Source: Brevundimonas sp. Root608 | GTDB taxonomy: Bacteria > Pseudomonadota > Alphaproteobacteria > Caulobacterales > Caulobacteraceae | Direction: 5' to 3' | Assembly (NCBI RefSeq): GCF_001427825.1 | Contig: NZ_LMGT01000008.1 | Location: forward strand, 56,340-120,339 | DNA length: 64,000 nt | In this document: positions 10,263 through 20,392 of the stretch, piece after piece | How positions within the stretch are numbered: position 1 is the stretch's first letter | Layout: the number at the start of each line of letters is the position of its first letter | Made by a program: the position numbers and the translations under genes | The notes under the pieces: generated by a model | Database searches by the model: none | The model's input: the letters and a program-made list of their open reading frames with translations, nothing else | What the model was told of the DNA's origin: nothing

Positions 10263-11142
10263 CCCGGCGAAGGCCGGTGGCGGCGCCCGCCGTCGCCGGC
10301 TCCAGCTGCATGGCGGCCCAGTCGAGGGCGGGCGTCGGGGCGTGGGCGGCGGCGACCACGGCGCGCAGTTCGGCGGCCGAGGCGACGCTGGCCACCACGG
10401 CGGAGACTTCGGGCAGGCCGAGGGCATAGGCCAGGGTCGCCTGCATCGGGTCGACGCGGGCCTCGGCCAGACGGCGACGGATACGCGACAGGGTCGGGGC
10501 GTGGCGGTGCATCTCGACCGGCAGGGCCTCGCTGTTCATGAACAGCAGGCCGTCCGCGAAGATCGAGGAGGCGTGGACGGTCACGTCCAGCGAGGCCAGC
10601 TCGGACAGGACGCCTGCGTGCTGGGCGCGCTGGTCCAGCAGGTTGCATTTCAGCTGGACGATGTCGGGCTGGAAGCGGCGGGCCAGCAGGCCCGGGCCAT
10701 CCTCGACCGAGGCGCAGAAGCCGATGCGGCGGTACAGGCCGCGGTCCTTGAGGGCCAGAAGCTTGTCCCACAGGGCGCGGCCTTCGGTTCCGGCGAGGTC
10801 CGAGGCGCTGGAGATCAGCAGGGCGTCGCCGCGCGGCAGGCCGAGTCGTTCCAGCGAACGGCGGGCGCGGGCCTCGACCCGGTCGACGCCGTCGCTGACC
10901 GGCACGGTGCGGACCGAGACCTGGAAGGGCGAGGGGAAGGGCCAGGACTGGCCGAGCCAGCGCTCCCCATCGCCGTCGGGGCGGGTGGCGACGCGGGTGA
11001 CGCCGGAGTCGGCGGCGGTCTGAAGCAGGATGCGCAGCGATTCCTCGCGCGCCCCGGCGGGCGCGGGTATGGCGCGGTCCGGCGCGTGCACGACGGCCAG
11101 AGCGAGTTTATCGACCGGAATCGGGGCGCGGTTCGGAATCAC
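10246..11142 (-). CDS. Aldo/keto reductase-fold protein, probably catalytically degenerate
   Basis: Product of 298 residues from the GTG at 11142 (VIPNRAPIPVDKLALAVV); upstream frame extension is antisense to other sequence and not convincing. Recognisable AKR features are the C-terminal half: YRRIGFCASVEDGPG, PDIVQLKCNLLDQRA, ADGLLFMNSE, and the closing block QATLAYALGLPEVSAVVASV. The usual Asp-Tyr-Lys-His catalytic residues are not found where expected: VATRPDGDGERWLG stands in place of the FDTAxxYG region, and ALLISSASD in place of the strand ending in the catalytic His. It may be a pseudoenzyme or act on an unusual substrate. Its 3' end overlaps that of btuB by 17 bases, tail to tail. It lies 76 bases downstream of recQ. 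Confidence 0.72.
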   Translation of the reverse strand: MIPNRAPIPVDKLALAVVHAPDRAIPAPAGAREESLRILLQTAADSGVTRVATRPDGDGERWLGQSWPFPSPFQVSVRTVPVSDGVDRVEARARRSLERLGLPRGDALLISSASDLAGTEGRALWDKLLALKDRGLYRRIGFCASVEDGPGLLARRFQPDIVQLKCNLLDQRAQHAGVLSELASLDVTVHASSIFADGLLFMNSEALPVEMHRHAPTLSRIRRRLAEARVDPMQATLAYALGLPEVSAVVASVASAAELRAVVAAAHAPTPALDWAAMQLEPATAGAATGLRRVSSAA

Positions 11143-11218
11143 ATCCGGACTGTGACGGCCAAAGTTTAAGGCGCCCCTTCCAAGACCTTGCCCGAACCTT
11201 ACCTCGCGAACGTCGGTT

Positions 11219-13090
<1,872 letters not shown>

Positions 13091-13140
13091 GGTGCGCTTG
13101 TGCCTCATTTGTTCTCGTTTGTCAGCGGGGAATTGGGACG

Positions 13141-13325
13141 GGGAAGCCCCGCCTGTGGAGCAGGCCCAGACGGTCCTTCCCCATTTCGGGGGAAGGGGGG
13201 CGGCGAAGCCGCTCGGATGGGGGCTCTGTCCGCATGAGCGGTCGACAACCAGAGTCCGCCGCAGACAGCCCCCATCCGTCTCGCTGCGCGAGCCACCTTC
13301 CCCCGTGAAGGGCGAAGGGACGGCA
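13141..13325. repeat. Intergenic palindromic repeat, diverged copy
   Basis: Non-coding stretch between recQ and the methyltransferase gene, with complementary ends: CCCCATTTCGGGGGAAGG near the left and CCTTCCCCCGTGAAGGGCG near the right, plus inner complementary GATGGGGGCTCTGTC and GACAGCCCCCATC arms. The end sequences and the CGCTGCGCGA core resemble the copies at 39121-39236 and 63845-63962, but this one is longer and more diverged. It could fold into a long stem in either strand and may act as a transcription end for both flanks. Confidence 0.65.
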
Positions 13326-13366
13326 GGGGGTCCCCGCCGCGACGCATTCCAGCTATAGGCCGCGCC

Positions 13367-14266
13367 ATGACCACCCTTCTGTATGGCCGCCCGCCGGCGG
13401 TGTTCGATCCGCCCGGCGCGGCGACCCAGGTTTCGCCGCTGATCCCGGGCTCGACGCCGCTCGAGGACGTCGCCGAAGCTTCGGCGGACGAGATCATGAT
13501 CTACGCCCCGCCCGGCGTGCTGGAGCGGCGGTACACGCTGGCGCTGGCGTTGCGGGCGCTGAAGCCGGGCGGCCGGCTGGATGCGATGGCGGCCAAGGAC
13601 AAGGGCGGGTCGCGGCTGAAGAAGGAGCTGGAGGGCTTCGGCGCCGAGGTCGGTGAAAGCGCCAAGGCGCACCACCGGCGTTGCGTCGTCATCCGGCCGG
13701 AGACGCTGACCGGGATCGACGAAGCGATCGCGGCCGGGGCGCCGCGTCTGGTCGAGGGGCTGGAGGCTTGGTCGCAGCCGGGCGTCTTCGCTTGGGACCG
13801 GATCGATGCGGGGTCCCTGCTGCTGGCGCAGACCGCGCCCGCGCTGAAGGGGGCGGGGGCCGATCTCGGCTGCGGCTACGGGGCCCTGGCGACGGTGGTG
13901 CTGAAATCGCCGGCGGTGACCTCGCTGCGGCTGATCGATCTGGACCGGCGGGCCATCGCGGCGGCGGAGAAGAATGTCACCGACCCGCGCGCGACCTTCG
14001 AATGGTCCGACGCCCGCACGATCGAGGCGGCGGGCGATCTCGATTTCGTCGTCACCAATCCGCCGTTCCATGACGGCGGCGCCGAGGACAAGCGGCTGGG
14101 TCAGGCCTTCATCCGTCAGGCCGCCGCCATGCTGGGCAAGGGCGGCGTCTTGTGGCTCGTGGCCAACCGGCACCTGCCCTATGAGGCCGAGCTGAACGCC
14201 GCCTTCAAGCGGGTGCGGATGGCCGCCGACGCGGGCGGCTACAAGGTGTTCGAGGCGGTGAAGTGA
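13367..14266 (+). CDS. Class I SAM-dependent methyltransferase, RsmC/RlmG type
   Basis: Likely rRNA guanine-N2 methyltransferase of the RsmC/RlmG family. The 299-residue product has the two-part layout of that family: an N-terminal degenerate methyltransferase-like half (EIMIYAPPGVLERRYTLALA, LKPGGRLDAMAAKDKGGSRL) and a C-terminal catalytic half with the SAM loop GADLGCGYGALA near residue 167 and the catalytic TNPPFHDGG near residue 231. The NPPF motif indicates methylation of an exocyclic amine. Which rRNA base is modified cannot be told from the sequence. Its stop overlaps the next start as GTGA. Confidence 0.85.
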   Translation: MTTLLYGRPPAVFDPPGAATQVSPLIPGSTPLEDVAEASADEIMIYAPPGVLERRYTLALALRALKPGGRLDAMAAKDKGGSRLKKELEGFGAEVGESAKAHHRRCVVIRPETLTGIDEAIAAGAPRLVEGLEAWSQPGVFAWDRIDAGSLLLAQTAPALKGAGADLGCGYGALATVVLKSPAVTSLRLIDLDRRAIAAAEKNVTDPRATFEWSDARTIEAAGDLDFVVTNPPFHDGGAEDKRLGQAFIRQAAAMLGKGGVLWLVANRHLPYEAELNAAFKRVRMAADAGGYKVFEAVK

Positions 14267-14994
14267 AGACGCCGACGGCCCGCGTCGACAAGCTGCTGGG
14301 ATCGATGGGCTATGGCTCGCGGACCGAGATGGCGCGGCTGGGCAAGGCGGGCGGGATCGTGCTGGACGGGGCCGATCTGACCGATGTGTCGAAACGGATC
14401 GCGGTGACGCCGGACCTGCCGTCGCGGATGGAGATCGACGGCGAGCCGCTCGATCCGACGCCGGGTCTGGTGATGATGCTGCACAAGCCGCTGGGCATGA
14501 CCTGTTCGCGCAAGGAGGACGGGGCCCTGGTCTATGACGTTCTGCCCCCGCGCTGGCGGCGGCGCGATCCGGCGATCTCGACCATCGGCCGGCTGGACAA
14601 GCAGACCACGGGCCTGCTGCTGCTCACCGACGACGGCGACCTGTTGCACCGGGTTATTTCGCCCAAACGGCATGTGGCCAAGGTCTATCGCGCGACCCTG
14701 GCGCGGCCGCTGGACGGGACGGAGGGCGATGTCTTCGCCGCCGGAGGTCTGGTGCTGGAGGGCGAGGACAAGCCGCTGTCGCCGGCGGTGCTGGAGGTGC
14801 TGTCGCCAACGGAGGCGCGGCTGACCGTGACCGAGGGCCGCTATCACATGGTGCGGCGGATGTTCGCGGCGGTGGGCAATCACGTCGAGGGCCTGCACCG
14901 TGAACGGGTCGGGGGGCTGGCCCTGCCGGACGATCTGGGTCCGGGGGACTGGCGGCTGCTGGATGCGGCGGAGATCGACGCGATCTTCGCCTGA
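14263..14994 (+). CDS. 16S/23S rRNA pseudouridine synthase, RsuA/RluE family
   Basis: Converts a specific rRNA uridine to pseudouridine. The GTG at 14263 overlaps the previous stop as GTGA, implying translational coupling between two rRNA-modification genes. The 243-residue product has an N-terminal S4-like RNA-binding part (ARVDKLLGSMGYGSRTEM), the family link LHKPLGMTCSRKEDG, and the catalytic GRLDKQTTGLLLLTDDG with the active-site Asp near residue 109. The C-terminal RYHMVRRMFAAVGN block is typical of RsuA-type enzymes. Confidence 0.9.
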   Translation: MKTPTARVDKLLGSMGYGSRTEMARLGKAGGIVLDGADLTDVSKRIAVTPDLPSRMEIDGEPLDPTPGLVMMLHKPLGMTCSRKEDGALVYDVLPPRWRRRDPAISTIGRLDKQTTGLLLLTDDGDLLHRVISPKRHVAKVYRATLARPLDGTEGDVFAAGGLVLEGEDKPLSPAVLEVLSPTEARLTVTEGRYHMVRRMFAAVGNHVEGLHRERVGGLALPDDLGPGDWRLLDAAEIDAIFA

Positions 14995-15046
14995 CGGAAC
15001 CTCACCCACGCCGCCGGCTTATCGCTCCGCTTGCAGCGGAGGCGAC

Positions 15047-16261
15047 ATGACCGGGGCGACGATCAAGAGAGACCTGCGCACCGGACGTTCGCTGTGGGCC
15101 GACAGCTTCGGTCTCGGCGTGCCGGTACGGCCGCTGAGAGAAGCGATCTCGGTCGATGTGGCCATCGTCGGGGCGGGGATCAGCGGCGCCTTCATGGCGC
15201 ATGAGCTGAGCCGGGATCATTCGGTGGCGGTGCTGGACCGGCGGCCGCCGCTGATGGGATCAACGATCGCCTCGACCGCCCTGCTGCAATGGGAGATCGA
15301 CCTGCCGCTGACGGCGCTGGGCGAGCGGATCGGCATGGCCAAGGCGCGGCGGGCGTATCTGCGATCGCGGCGGGCGGTGGACGACCTGAAACAGGTGATC
15401 GCCGAAGAGGGGATCGTCTGCGGCTGCCATGACAAGGCGACCCTCTATCTGGCCGGCGACGAATACGGCCATCGCGCGCTGCAGGCCGAGGCCGAGGCGC
15501 GGGCGGCGATCGGGCTGGAGAGCGAATACGTCGGGCCGGAGATTCTGCGGGACCGGCTCGGCATCGACCGAACCGGCGCCATCGTCAGCCAGGGCTCGGC
15601 CAGCGGCGATCCGGCCCGGCTGGCGGCCGGCCTGCTGCGGCGGGCGCAGGCGGCGGGGGCGAAAGTCTATTCGCGGGTCGAGGTGATGGAGGCGGCCAGC
15701 GATCCGGACGGGGTGACCCTGCTGACCGACGCCGGCCATGCGGTGCGGGCGAAGGCGGTGGTGTTCTGCTGCGGCTATGAATTCCCCAGGGGCGTGCCGA
15801 CGCCCGGGGCCAAGGTCATCTCGACCTGGGCCATGGCCTCGAAGCCGCGTCAGCGCTGCCCGGCCTGGCTGAGGGAGACCCTGGTGTGGGAGGCGTCGGA
15901 CCCTTACCTCTATTTCCGCATGGGCGGAGACGGGCGGCTGATCGTCGGCGGCGAGGACGAGGCGACGCCGGACGCCCATGCCGACAAGGCGAAGCTGAAA
16001 CGCAAGTGCGAGACGATCGCCGCCAAGCTGAAACGGCTGTTGCCCGAGGTGGCGTTCGAGATCGACTACAGCTGGGCAGGGGCTTTCGGAGAGAGCGCCA
16101 CCGGCCTGCCCTCGATCGCGCCCGTGCCGACCATGGACCACGCCTGGGCGGTGATGGGGTTCGGCGGCAACGGCATCACCTATTCGGTCATCGCCTCGCA
16201 GGTGGTCTCGGCGGCGCTGCGCGGCGGGGCCGATCCGGACGCGGACCTGTACCGGCCTTGA
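15047..16261 (+). CDS. FAD-dependent oxidoreductase (DAO family)
   Basis: Flavoprotein oxidase or dehydrogenase acting probably on an amine or amino acid; the substrate is unknown. The start at 15047 has GCGGAGG 6-7 bases upstream and gives 404 residues. The dinucleotide-binding fold is VDVAIVGAGISGAFMAHEL near residues 37-55, with VAVLDRRPP as the second ribose-binding strand. The C-terminal FAD contact is WAVMGFGGNGITYSVIAS. The central part includes a predicted substrate region with YLYFRMGGDGRLIVGGEDE, a pattern shared with glycine oxidase-like proteins. It follows the pseudouridine synthase by 52 bases and precedes trpF by 31. Confidence 0.85.
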   Translation: MTGATIKRDLRTGRSLWADSFGLGVPVRPLREAISVDVAIVGAGISGAFMAHELSRDHSVAVLDRRPPLMGSTIASTALLQWEIDLPLTALGERIGMAKARRAYLRSRRAVDDLKQVIAEEGIVCGCHDKATLYLAGDEYGHRALQAEAEARAAIGLESEYVGPEILRDRLGIDRTGAIVSQGSASGDPARLAAGLLRRAQAAGAKVYSRVEVMEAASDPDGVTLLTDAGHAVRAKAVVFCCGYEFPRGVPTPGAKVISTWAMASKPRQRCPAWLRETLVWEASDPYLYFRMGGDGRLIVGGEDEATPDAHADKAKLKRKCETIAAKLKRLLPEVAFEIDYSWAGAFGESATGLPSIAPVPTMDHAWAVMGFGGNGITYSVIASQVVSAALRGGADPDADLYRP

Positions 16262-16292
16262 CCCCGGCCGGCGGCGGGGGCACCTGCGCCTG

Positions 16293-16946
16293 ATGAGCGC
16301 CCACGCCAAGATCTGCGGCCTGACCACGCCGGACACGCTGGACGCGGCCCTCGCAGGCGGGGCGGCCTTCGTGGGCGCGGTGGTGTTCCCGAAGAGTCCG
16401 CGCCACATCGAACCCCTGCACGCCGCGACCCTGTTCGAGCGGGCGCGCGGCCAGGGTCCAGGGGGGGCGAAGATCGTGGCCGTGACGGTTGACGCCGACG
16501 ACGCCCTGCTGACCGAAATCGCCCTGATCCTGAAGCCGGACCTGATCCAGCTTCATGGCCATGAGACGCGCGAACGGGCGGAACGGGTGCGGACGCTGAC
16601 CGGGGCCGGGATCATCAAGGTGCTGCCGATCCGCACACACGGGGATTTCGCCGAGGCCGCGGCCTGGGAGCCGTTCGCCGATCATCTGATGTTCGACGCC
16701 AAACCGCCCGAGGGCTCCGCCCTGCCGGGCGGGGTCGGGGCGCGGTTCGACTGGGCCCTGCTGGCTGACCGGGCCTTCCGTCATCCCTGGTTCGTGGCGG
16801 GCGGGTTGACCCCGGACAATGTGGCGCAGGCGATCCGGGTGTCCGGCGCGCCCCTGGTGGATGTGTCCTCTGGCGTGGAAAGCGCGCCGGGTGTTAAGGA
16901 CCCCGCCCTGATCACGGCGTTCCTCGACGCCGTCCGCTCCGCCTGA
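16293..16946 (+). CDS. trpF: Phosphoribosylanthranilate isomerase
   Basis: Third step of tryptophan synthesis, an Amadori rearrangement of phosphoribosylanthranilate, in the cytoplasm. The 217-residue TIM-barrel product opens with the catalytic-Cys motif AKICGLTTPDTLDAAL (Cys9) and has the strand LIQLHGHET and the acid residue in MFDAKPP. The end carries the phosphate-binding FVAGGLTPDNV and VDVSSGVESAPGVKD. It starts the trpF-trpB-x-trpA-accD-folC run. Confidence 0.96.
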   Translation: MSAHAKICGLTTPDTLDAALAGGAAFVGAVVFPKSPRHIEPLHAATLFERARGQGPGGAKIVAVTVDADDALLTEIALILKPDLIQLHGHETRERAERVRTLTGAGIIKVLPIRTHGDFAEAAAWEPFADHLMFDAKPPEGSALPGGVGARFDWALLADRAFRHPWFVAGGLTPDNVAQAIRVSGAPLVDVSSGVESAPGVKDPALITAFLDAVRSA

Positions 16947-16979
16947 TTTCCGCCGCTCCCCCGCGTGAAAGCTACCGCC

Positions 16980-18194
16980 GTGAACGCCATCATCCCCAAC
17001 CAGTACGCCATGCCCGACGCCGAGGGCCGTTTCGGCCCCTATGGCGGGCGGTTTGTGGCCGAGACCCTGATGCCGCTGATCCACGAGCTGGACGCGGCCT
17101 ATGCGGCGGCCAGGGCGGATCCGACCTTCCAGGCCGAGCTGGACGGTTTCCTGACCGACTATGTCGGCCGGCCCAGCCCGCTGTACCTGGCCGAGCGGCT
17201 GACGGAGCACTACGGGGCCGCCGACATCTGGTTCAAGCGCGACGAGCTGAACCACACGGGCGCGCACAAGATCAACAACTGCATGGGCCAGATCCTGCTG
17301 GCCATGCGGATGGGCAAGACGCGGATCATCGCCGAGACCGGCGCCGGCCAGCATGGCGTGGCGACCGCGACCGTCTGCGCCCGCTTCGGGCTGAAATGCG
17401 TCGTCTACATGGGCGCGACCGACGTCGAGCGGCAGTCGCCCAACGTCTTCCGCATGAAGCTGCTGGGAGCCGAGGTCGTGCCGGTGACAGCGGGCCGGGC
17501 CACGCTAAAGGACGCCATGAACGAGGCGATGCGCGACTGGGTCACCAATGTCGAGGACACCTACTATCTGATCGGCACGGCGGCCGGGCCGCACCCCTAT
17601 CCGGCCATGGTGCGGGACTTCCAGTCTGTGATCGGCAAGGAGACGCGGGCCTCGATGCTGGCCCGGCGGGGCAAGCTGCCCGACGCGGTGGTGGCGGCGA
17701 TCGGCGGCGGGTCGAACGCCATCGGCCTGTTCCACCCCTTCATCGAGGACGCGGGCGTGCGGCTGATCGGGGTCGAGGCGGCCGGGCGCGGGCTCGACGG
17801 ACCGGACCACGCGGCCTCGCTGCAGGGCGGCCGCCCCGGCGTGCTGCACGGCAACCGCACCTATCTGCTGCAGGACGACGACGGCCAGATTCTGGAAGGC
17901 CATTCGATCTCGGCCGGTCTCGACTATCCGGGCATCGGCCCGGAACACGCCTGGCTCAAGGATATCGGCCGGGCCGAATACCGCGCCGCCACCGACGCCG
18001 AGGCGCTGGAGGCCTTCCAGCTGTGTTCGCGTCTGGAGGGGATCATCCCCGCGCTGGAGCCCAGCCACGCGCTCGCCCGGATCGGCGAGATCGCGAAGGA
18101 AGTGGGCAAGGGCGGCGATGTCGTGCTGAATATGTGCGGGCGGGGCGACAAGGACATTTTCGCGGTAGCGAAACATCTGGGCGTGGAGTTGTAG
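16980..18194 (+). CDS. trpB: Tryptophan synthase beta chain
   Basis: PLP enzyme that joins indole and serine to make tryptophan, as an alpha2-beta2 complex with TrpA. I choose the GTG at 16980 ([19 protein letters not shown]), which has GAAAG about 10 bases upstream and gives 404 residues; a GTG at 16965 is possible but lacks a ribosome-binding site. The PLP lysine is Lys97 in HTGAHKINN, and the phosphate loop is GGGSNAIG. The substrate loop [13 protein letters not shown] is intact. The stop at 18194 is one base before the start of a small secreted-protein gene rather than trpA. Confidence 0.97.
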   Translation: MNAIIPNQYAMPDAEGRFGPYGGRFVAETLMPLIHELDAAYAAARADPTFQAELDGFLTDYVGRPSPLYLAERLTEHYGAADIWFKRDELNHTGAHKINNCMGQILLAMRMGKTRIIAETGAGQHGVATATVCARFGLKCVVYMGATDVERQSPNVFRMKLLGAEVVPVTAGRATLKDAMNEAMRDWVTNVEDTYYLIGTAAGPHPYPAMVRDFQSVIGKETRASMLARRGKLPDAVVAAIGGGSNAIGLFHPFIEDAGVRLIGVEAAGRGLDGPDHAASLQGGRPGVLHGNRTYLLQDDDGQILEGHSISAGLDYPGIGPEHAWLKDIGRAEYRAATDAEALEAFQLCSRLEGIIPALEPSHALARIGEIAKEVGKGGDVVLNMCGRGDKDIFAVAKHLGVEL

Positions 18195-18195
18195 A

Positions 18196-18657
18196 ATGAA
18201 GATCGCAGTATTGGCCGCCGCGGCGGCCCTGTTGGCCAGTCCCGCCTGGGCCCAGGAGCCAGCGGCTCCCGCCACAGCGCCGGTTGTCGTGTCGCCGGAC
18301 GCCCTGGTGCTGCCGGGCGCGACCTTGGCGCCCGATTGCGGCAATCTGTACGGCCTGGCGGGCCGCGCCTTCTGCGTCAGCGCGCCGCTGGCGGGGATCG
18401 GAACCCTGGCCGACGCCTATATCGCCGACCTCGCCACCAAGGGCTGGATCGCGGCGGGCGGGGACGACAACCGCGTGGTCTTCGTGCGCCGGCGCGACAC
18501 CGGCGGCTGCGACGGATTGCAGATGCAGGCCTTCTACGACACCGCCCGGCCCGCGGGTCCCGAGTCCACGGGCTATCTCGGCTTCGGCCCGATCCCCGGC
18601 GACGTTTGCGCCGGCCCGGCGGCCGCTCCCGCCCCGACGCCTGCCCCGGCGCAATGA
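18196..18657 (+). CDS. Small secreted protein of unknown function inside the trp operon
   Basis: Product of 153 residues beginning MKIAVLAAAAALLASPAWAQ, a clear Sec signal peptide with cleavage after AWA, followed by a mature part of about 133 residues. Four cysteines (DCGNLYG, AFCVS, GGCDGLQ, GDVCAGP) could form two disulfides, in keeping with a periplasmic location. The tail is Pro/Ala-rich. The start lies one base after the trpB stop and the stop overlaps the trpA start as ATGA, so all three are translationally coupled. I do not recognise the family. No functional link of a periplasmic protein to tryptophan synthase is evident. Confidence 0.85.
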   Translation: MKIAVLAAAAALLASPAWAQEPAAPATAPVVVSPDALVLPGATLAPDCGNLYGLAGRAFCVSAPLAGIGTLADAYIADLATKGWIAAGGDDNRVVFVRRRDTGGCDGLQMQAFYDTARPAGPESTGYLGFGPIPGDVCAGPAAAPAPTPAPAQ

Positions 18658-19484
18658 CCACAGCCCGCATCGACGCCCGTTTCGCCGCGCTGAAGGCCGA
18701 GGGCCGGGCCGGGTTCGTGGCCTATGTCATGGCCGGGGACCCCACGCGGGACCAGGCGCTGGAGATCCTGCGCGGCCTGCCGGGCGCGGGCGCGGACATC
18801 ATCGAGCTGGGCTTTCCGTTCTCGGACCCGATGGCCGAGGGGCCGCCGATCCAGCGCGCGGCCCTGCGCGGGCTCAAGGCGGGGCTGACCCTGAAGGGCA
18901 CGCTGGCCCTGGCGGCCGCCTTCCGCGAGGGCGACGCGGACACGCCGGTGATCCTGATGGGCTATCTCAATCCGATCGAGACCTACGGCTACGACGCCTT
19001 CGCGCGCGACGCGGCGGCCAGCGGGGTGGACGGTCTGATCGTCGTCGACTGCCCGCCGGAAGAAGCCGGGCCGCTGTCGGACGCCCTGGACGCGGCCCAG
19101 GTGTCGCTGATCCGGCTGGCCACGCCGACCTCGGACGATGCGCGGCTGAAGATCATCGCCGAACGGACCTCTGGCTTCGTCTACTATGTCTCGGTCGCGG
19201 GCGTGACCGGGGTCAAGGAGGCGCAGGCCCTGTCGGTGGCTCCGGCCGTCGAGCGGGTGCGCAAGGCCTCGGGGCTGCCGGTCGCCGTCGGTTTCGGGGT
19301 CAGGACGCCGGAACGGGCCGCCGAGATCGCCCGCGTGGCCGATGCGGTGGTGGCCGGATCGGTCCTGGTCGATGAGGTCGCGGCCGCTTTGGAGGCGAAC
19401 GAACCCGCGGCGGCGCGCGTTCTGGCGAAGGTGCGGTCCCTGGCCGATGCGGTCCGGGGTGCGCGCGTGAAAGAAAGCGTCTAA
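18654..19484 (+). CDS. trpA: Tryptophan synthase alpha chain
   Basis: Splits indole-3-glycerol phosphate and passes indole to TrpB. The ATG at 18654 overlaps the upstream stop. The 276-residue TIM barrel has the catalytic Glu in DIIELGFPFSDPMAEGP, near residue 49, and the catalytic-Asp region near residue 60, then DGLIVVDCPPEE, and the phosphate-binding VSVAGVTGVKEAQ and AVGFGVRTPERA. Length is normal. The next gene, accD, starts 10 bases later. Confidence 0.96.
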   Translation: MTTARIDARFAALKAEGRAGFVAYVMAGDPTRDQALEILRGLPGAGADIIELGFPFSDPMAEGPPIQRAALRGLKAGLTLKGTLALAAAFREGDADTPVILMGYLNPIETYGYDAFARDAAASGVDGLIVVDCPPEEAGPLSDALDAAQVSLIRLATPTSDDARLKIIAERTSGFVYYVSVAGVTGVKEAQALSVAPAVERVRKASGLPVAVGFGVRTPERAAEIARVADAVVAGSVLVDEVAAALEANEPAAARVLAKVRSLADAVRGARVKESV

Positions 19485-19493
19485 AGCGCCGCC

Positions 19494-20387
19494 ATGGTCG
19501 ACAAGAACAAACCTCCCCAGGAAAAGCGCGGCGGCTGGCTGAGCCGCTTCGCCCCCGGCGTGCGCAAGATCGTCAACCGGCGCGACACGCCCGAGAACCT
19601 GTGGGTCAAGGACCCCGACACGGGCGAGATGCTGTACCGGTCGGACCTGGAAACCTCGCTGTGGGTGACGCCCTCGGGCCGCCACATGCGGATCAACGCC
19701 GAACAGCGGCTGCGCTACACCTTCGACGACGGCGCCTTTGAGGCCATCGACACGCCCGACGTGCCCGAGGACCCGCTGAAATTCTCGGACGGCAAGCCCT
19801 ACAAGGACCGCCTGATCGCCGCCCGCAAGGCGGCCGGCCGCAAGGACACCATGGCGATCGGCTTCGGCGAGCTGGACGGAACGCCCGCGGTGGTGATCGT
19901 CCAGGACTTCAGCTTCATGGGCGGCTCGCTGGGCATGGCGGCGGGCGAGGCGTTCATCGCCGCGGCCCGGGCGGCCGTGGAGCGGGGCGTGCCGCTGGTC
20001 TGCTACACCGCCGCGGGCGGGGCCCGGATGCAGGAGGGCGCGCTCAGCCTGATGCAGATGGCGCGCACCACCCTGGCCATCCAGGAGCTGAAGGCGGCGC
20101 AGCTGCCGTTCGTGGTGGTGCTGACCGATCCGACCACCGGCGGGGTCACCGCCAGCTACGCCATGCTCGGCGATGTGCATCTGGCCGAGCCGGGGGCCCT
20201 GATCGGCTTCGCCGGCCCGCGCGTCATCGAGGCGACCATCCGCGAGAAACTGCCGCCCGGCTTCCAGCGCGCCGAATATCTGCAGGAGAAGGGCATGGTC
20301 GATCGCGTGGTCGCCCGTGAGGACCTGCCGAAGGTGCTGGGCCAGATCCTGTCGATGCTGATGGGCGGACGGCGCCGGGCGGCCTGA
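19494..20387 (+). CDS. accD: Acetyl-CoA carboxylase carboxyltransferase subunit beta, zinc ribbon cysteines absent
   Basis: Beta half of the carboxyltransferase that makes malonyl-CoA for fatty acid synthesis. The 297-residue product matches AccD throughout: GWLSRFAPGVRKIV, DTPENLWVKDPDTGEMLYR, RHMRINAEQRLR, FMGGSLGMAAGEAFI, AAGGARMQEGALSLMQM and PTTGGVTASYAMLGD. AccD of E. coli has a four-cysteine zinc ribbon at the N-terminus; here the corresponding stretch reads VKDPDTGEMLYRSDLET then WVTPSGRHMRI, with no Cys at all. The only Cys in the protein is in LVCYTAAGG. The catalytic core appears intact. Confidence 0.95.
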   Translation: MVDKNKPPQEKRGGWLSRFAPGVRKIVNRRDTPENLWVKDPDTGEMLYRSDLETSLWVTPSGRHMRINAEQRLRYTFDDGAFEAIDTPDVPEDPLKFSDGKPYKDRLIAARKAAGRKDTMAIGFGELDGTPAVVIVQDFSFMGGSLGMAAGEAFIAAARAAVERGVPLVCYTAAGGARMQEGALSLMQMARTTLAIQELKAAQLPFVVVLTDPTTGGVTASYAMLGDVHLAEPGALIGFAGPRVIEATIREKLPPGFQRAEYLQEKGMVDRVVAREDLPKVLGQILSMLMGGRRRAA

Positions 20388-20392
20388 CCGCC

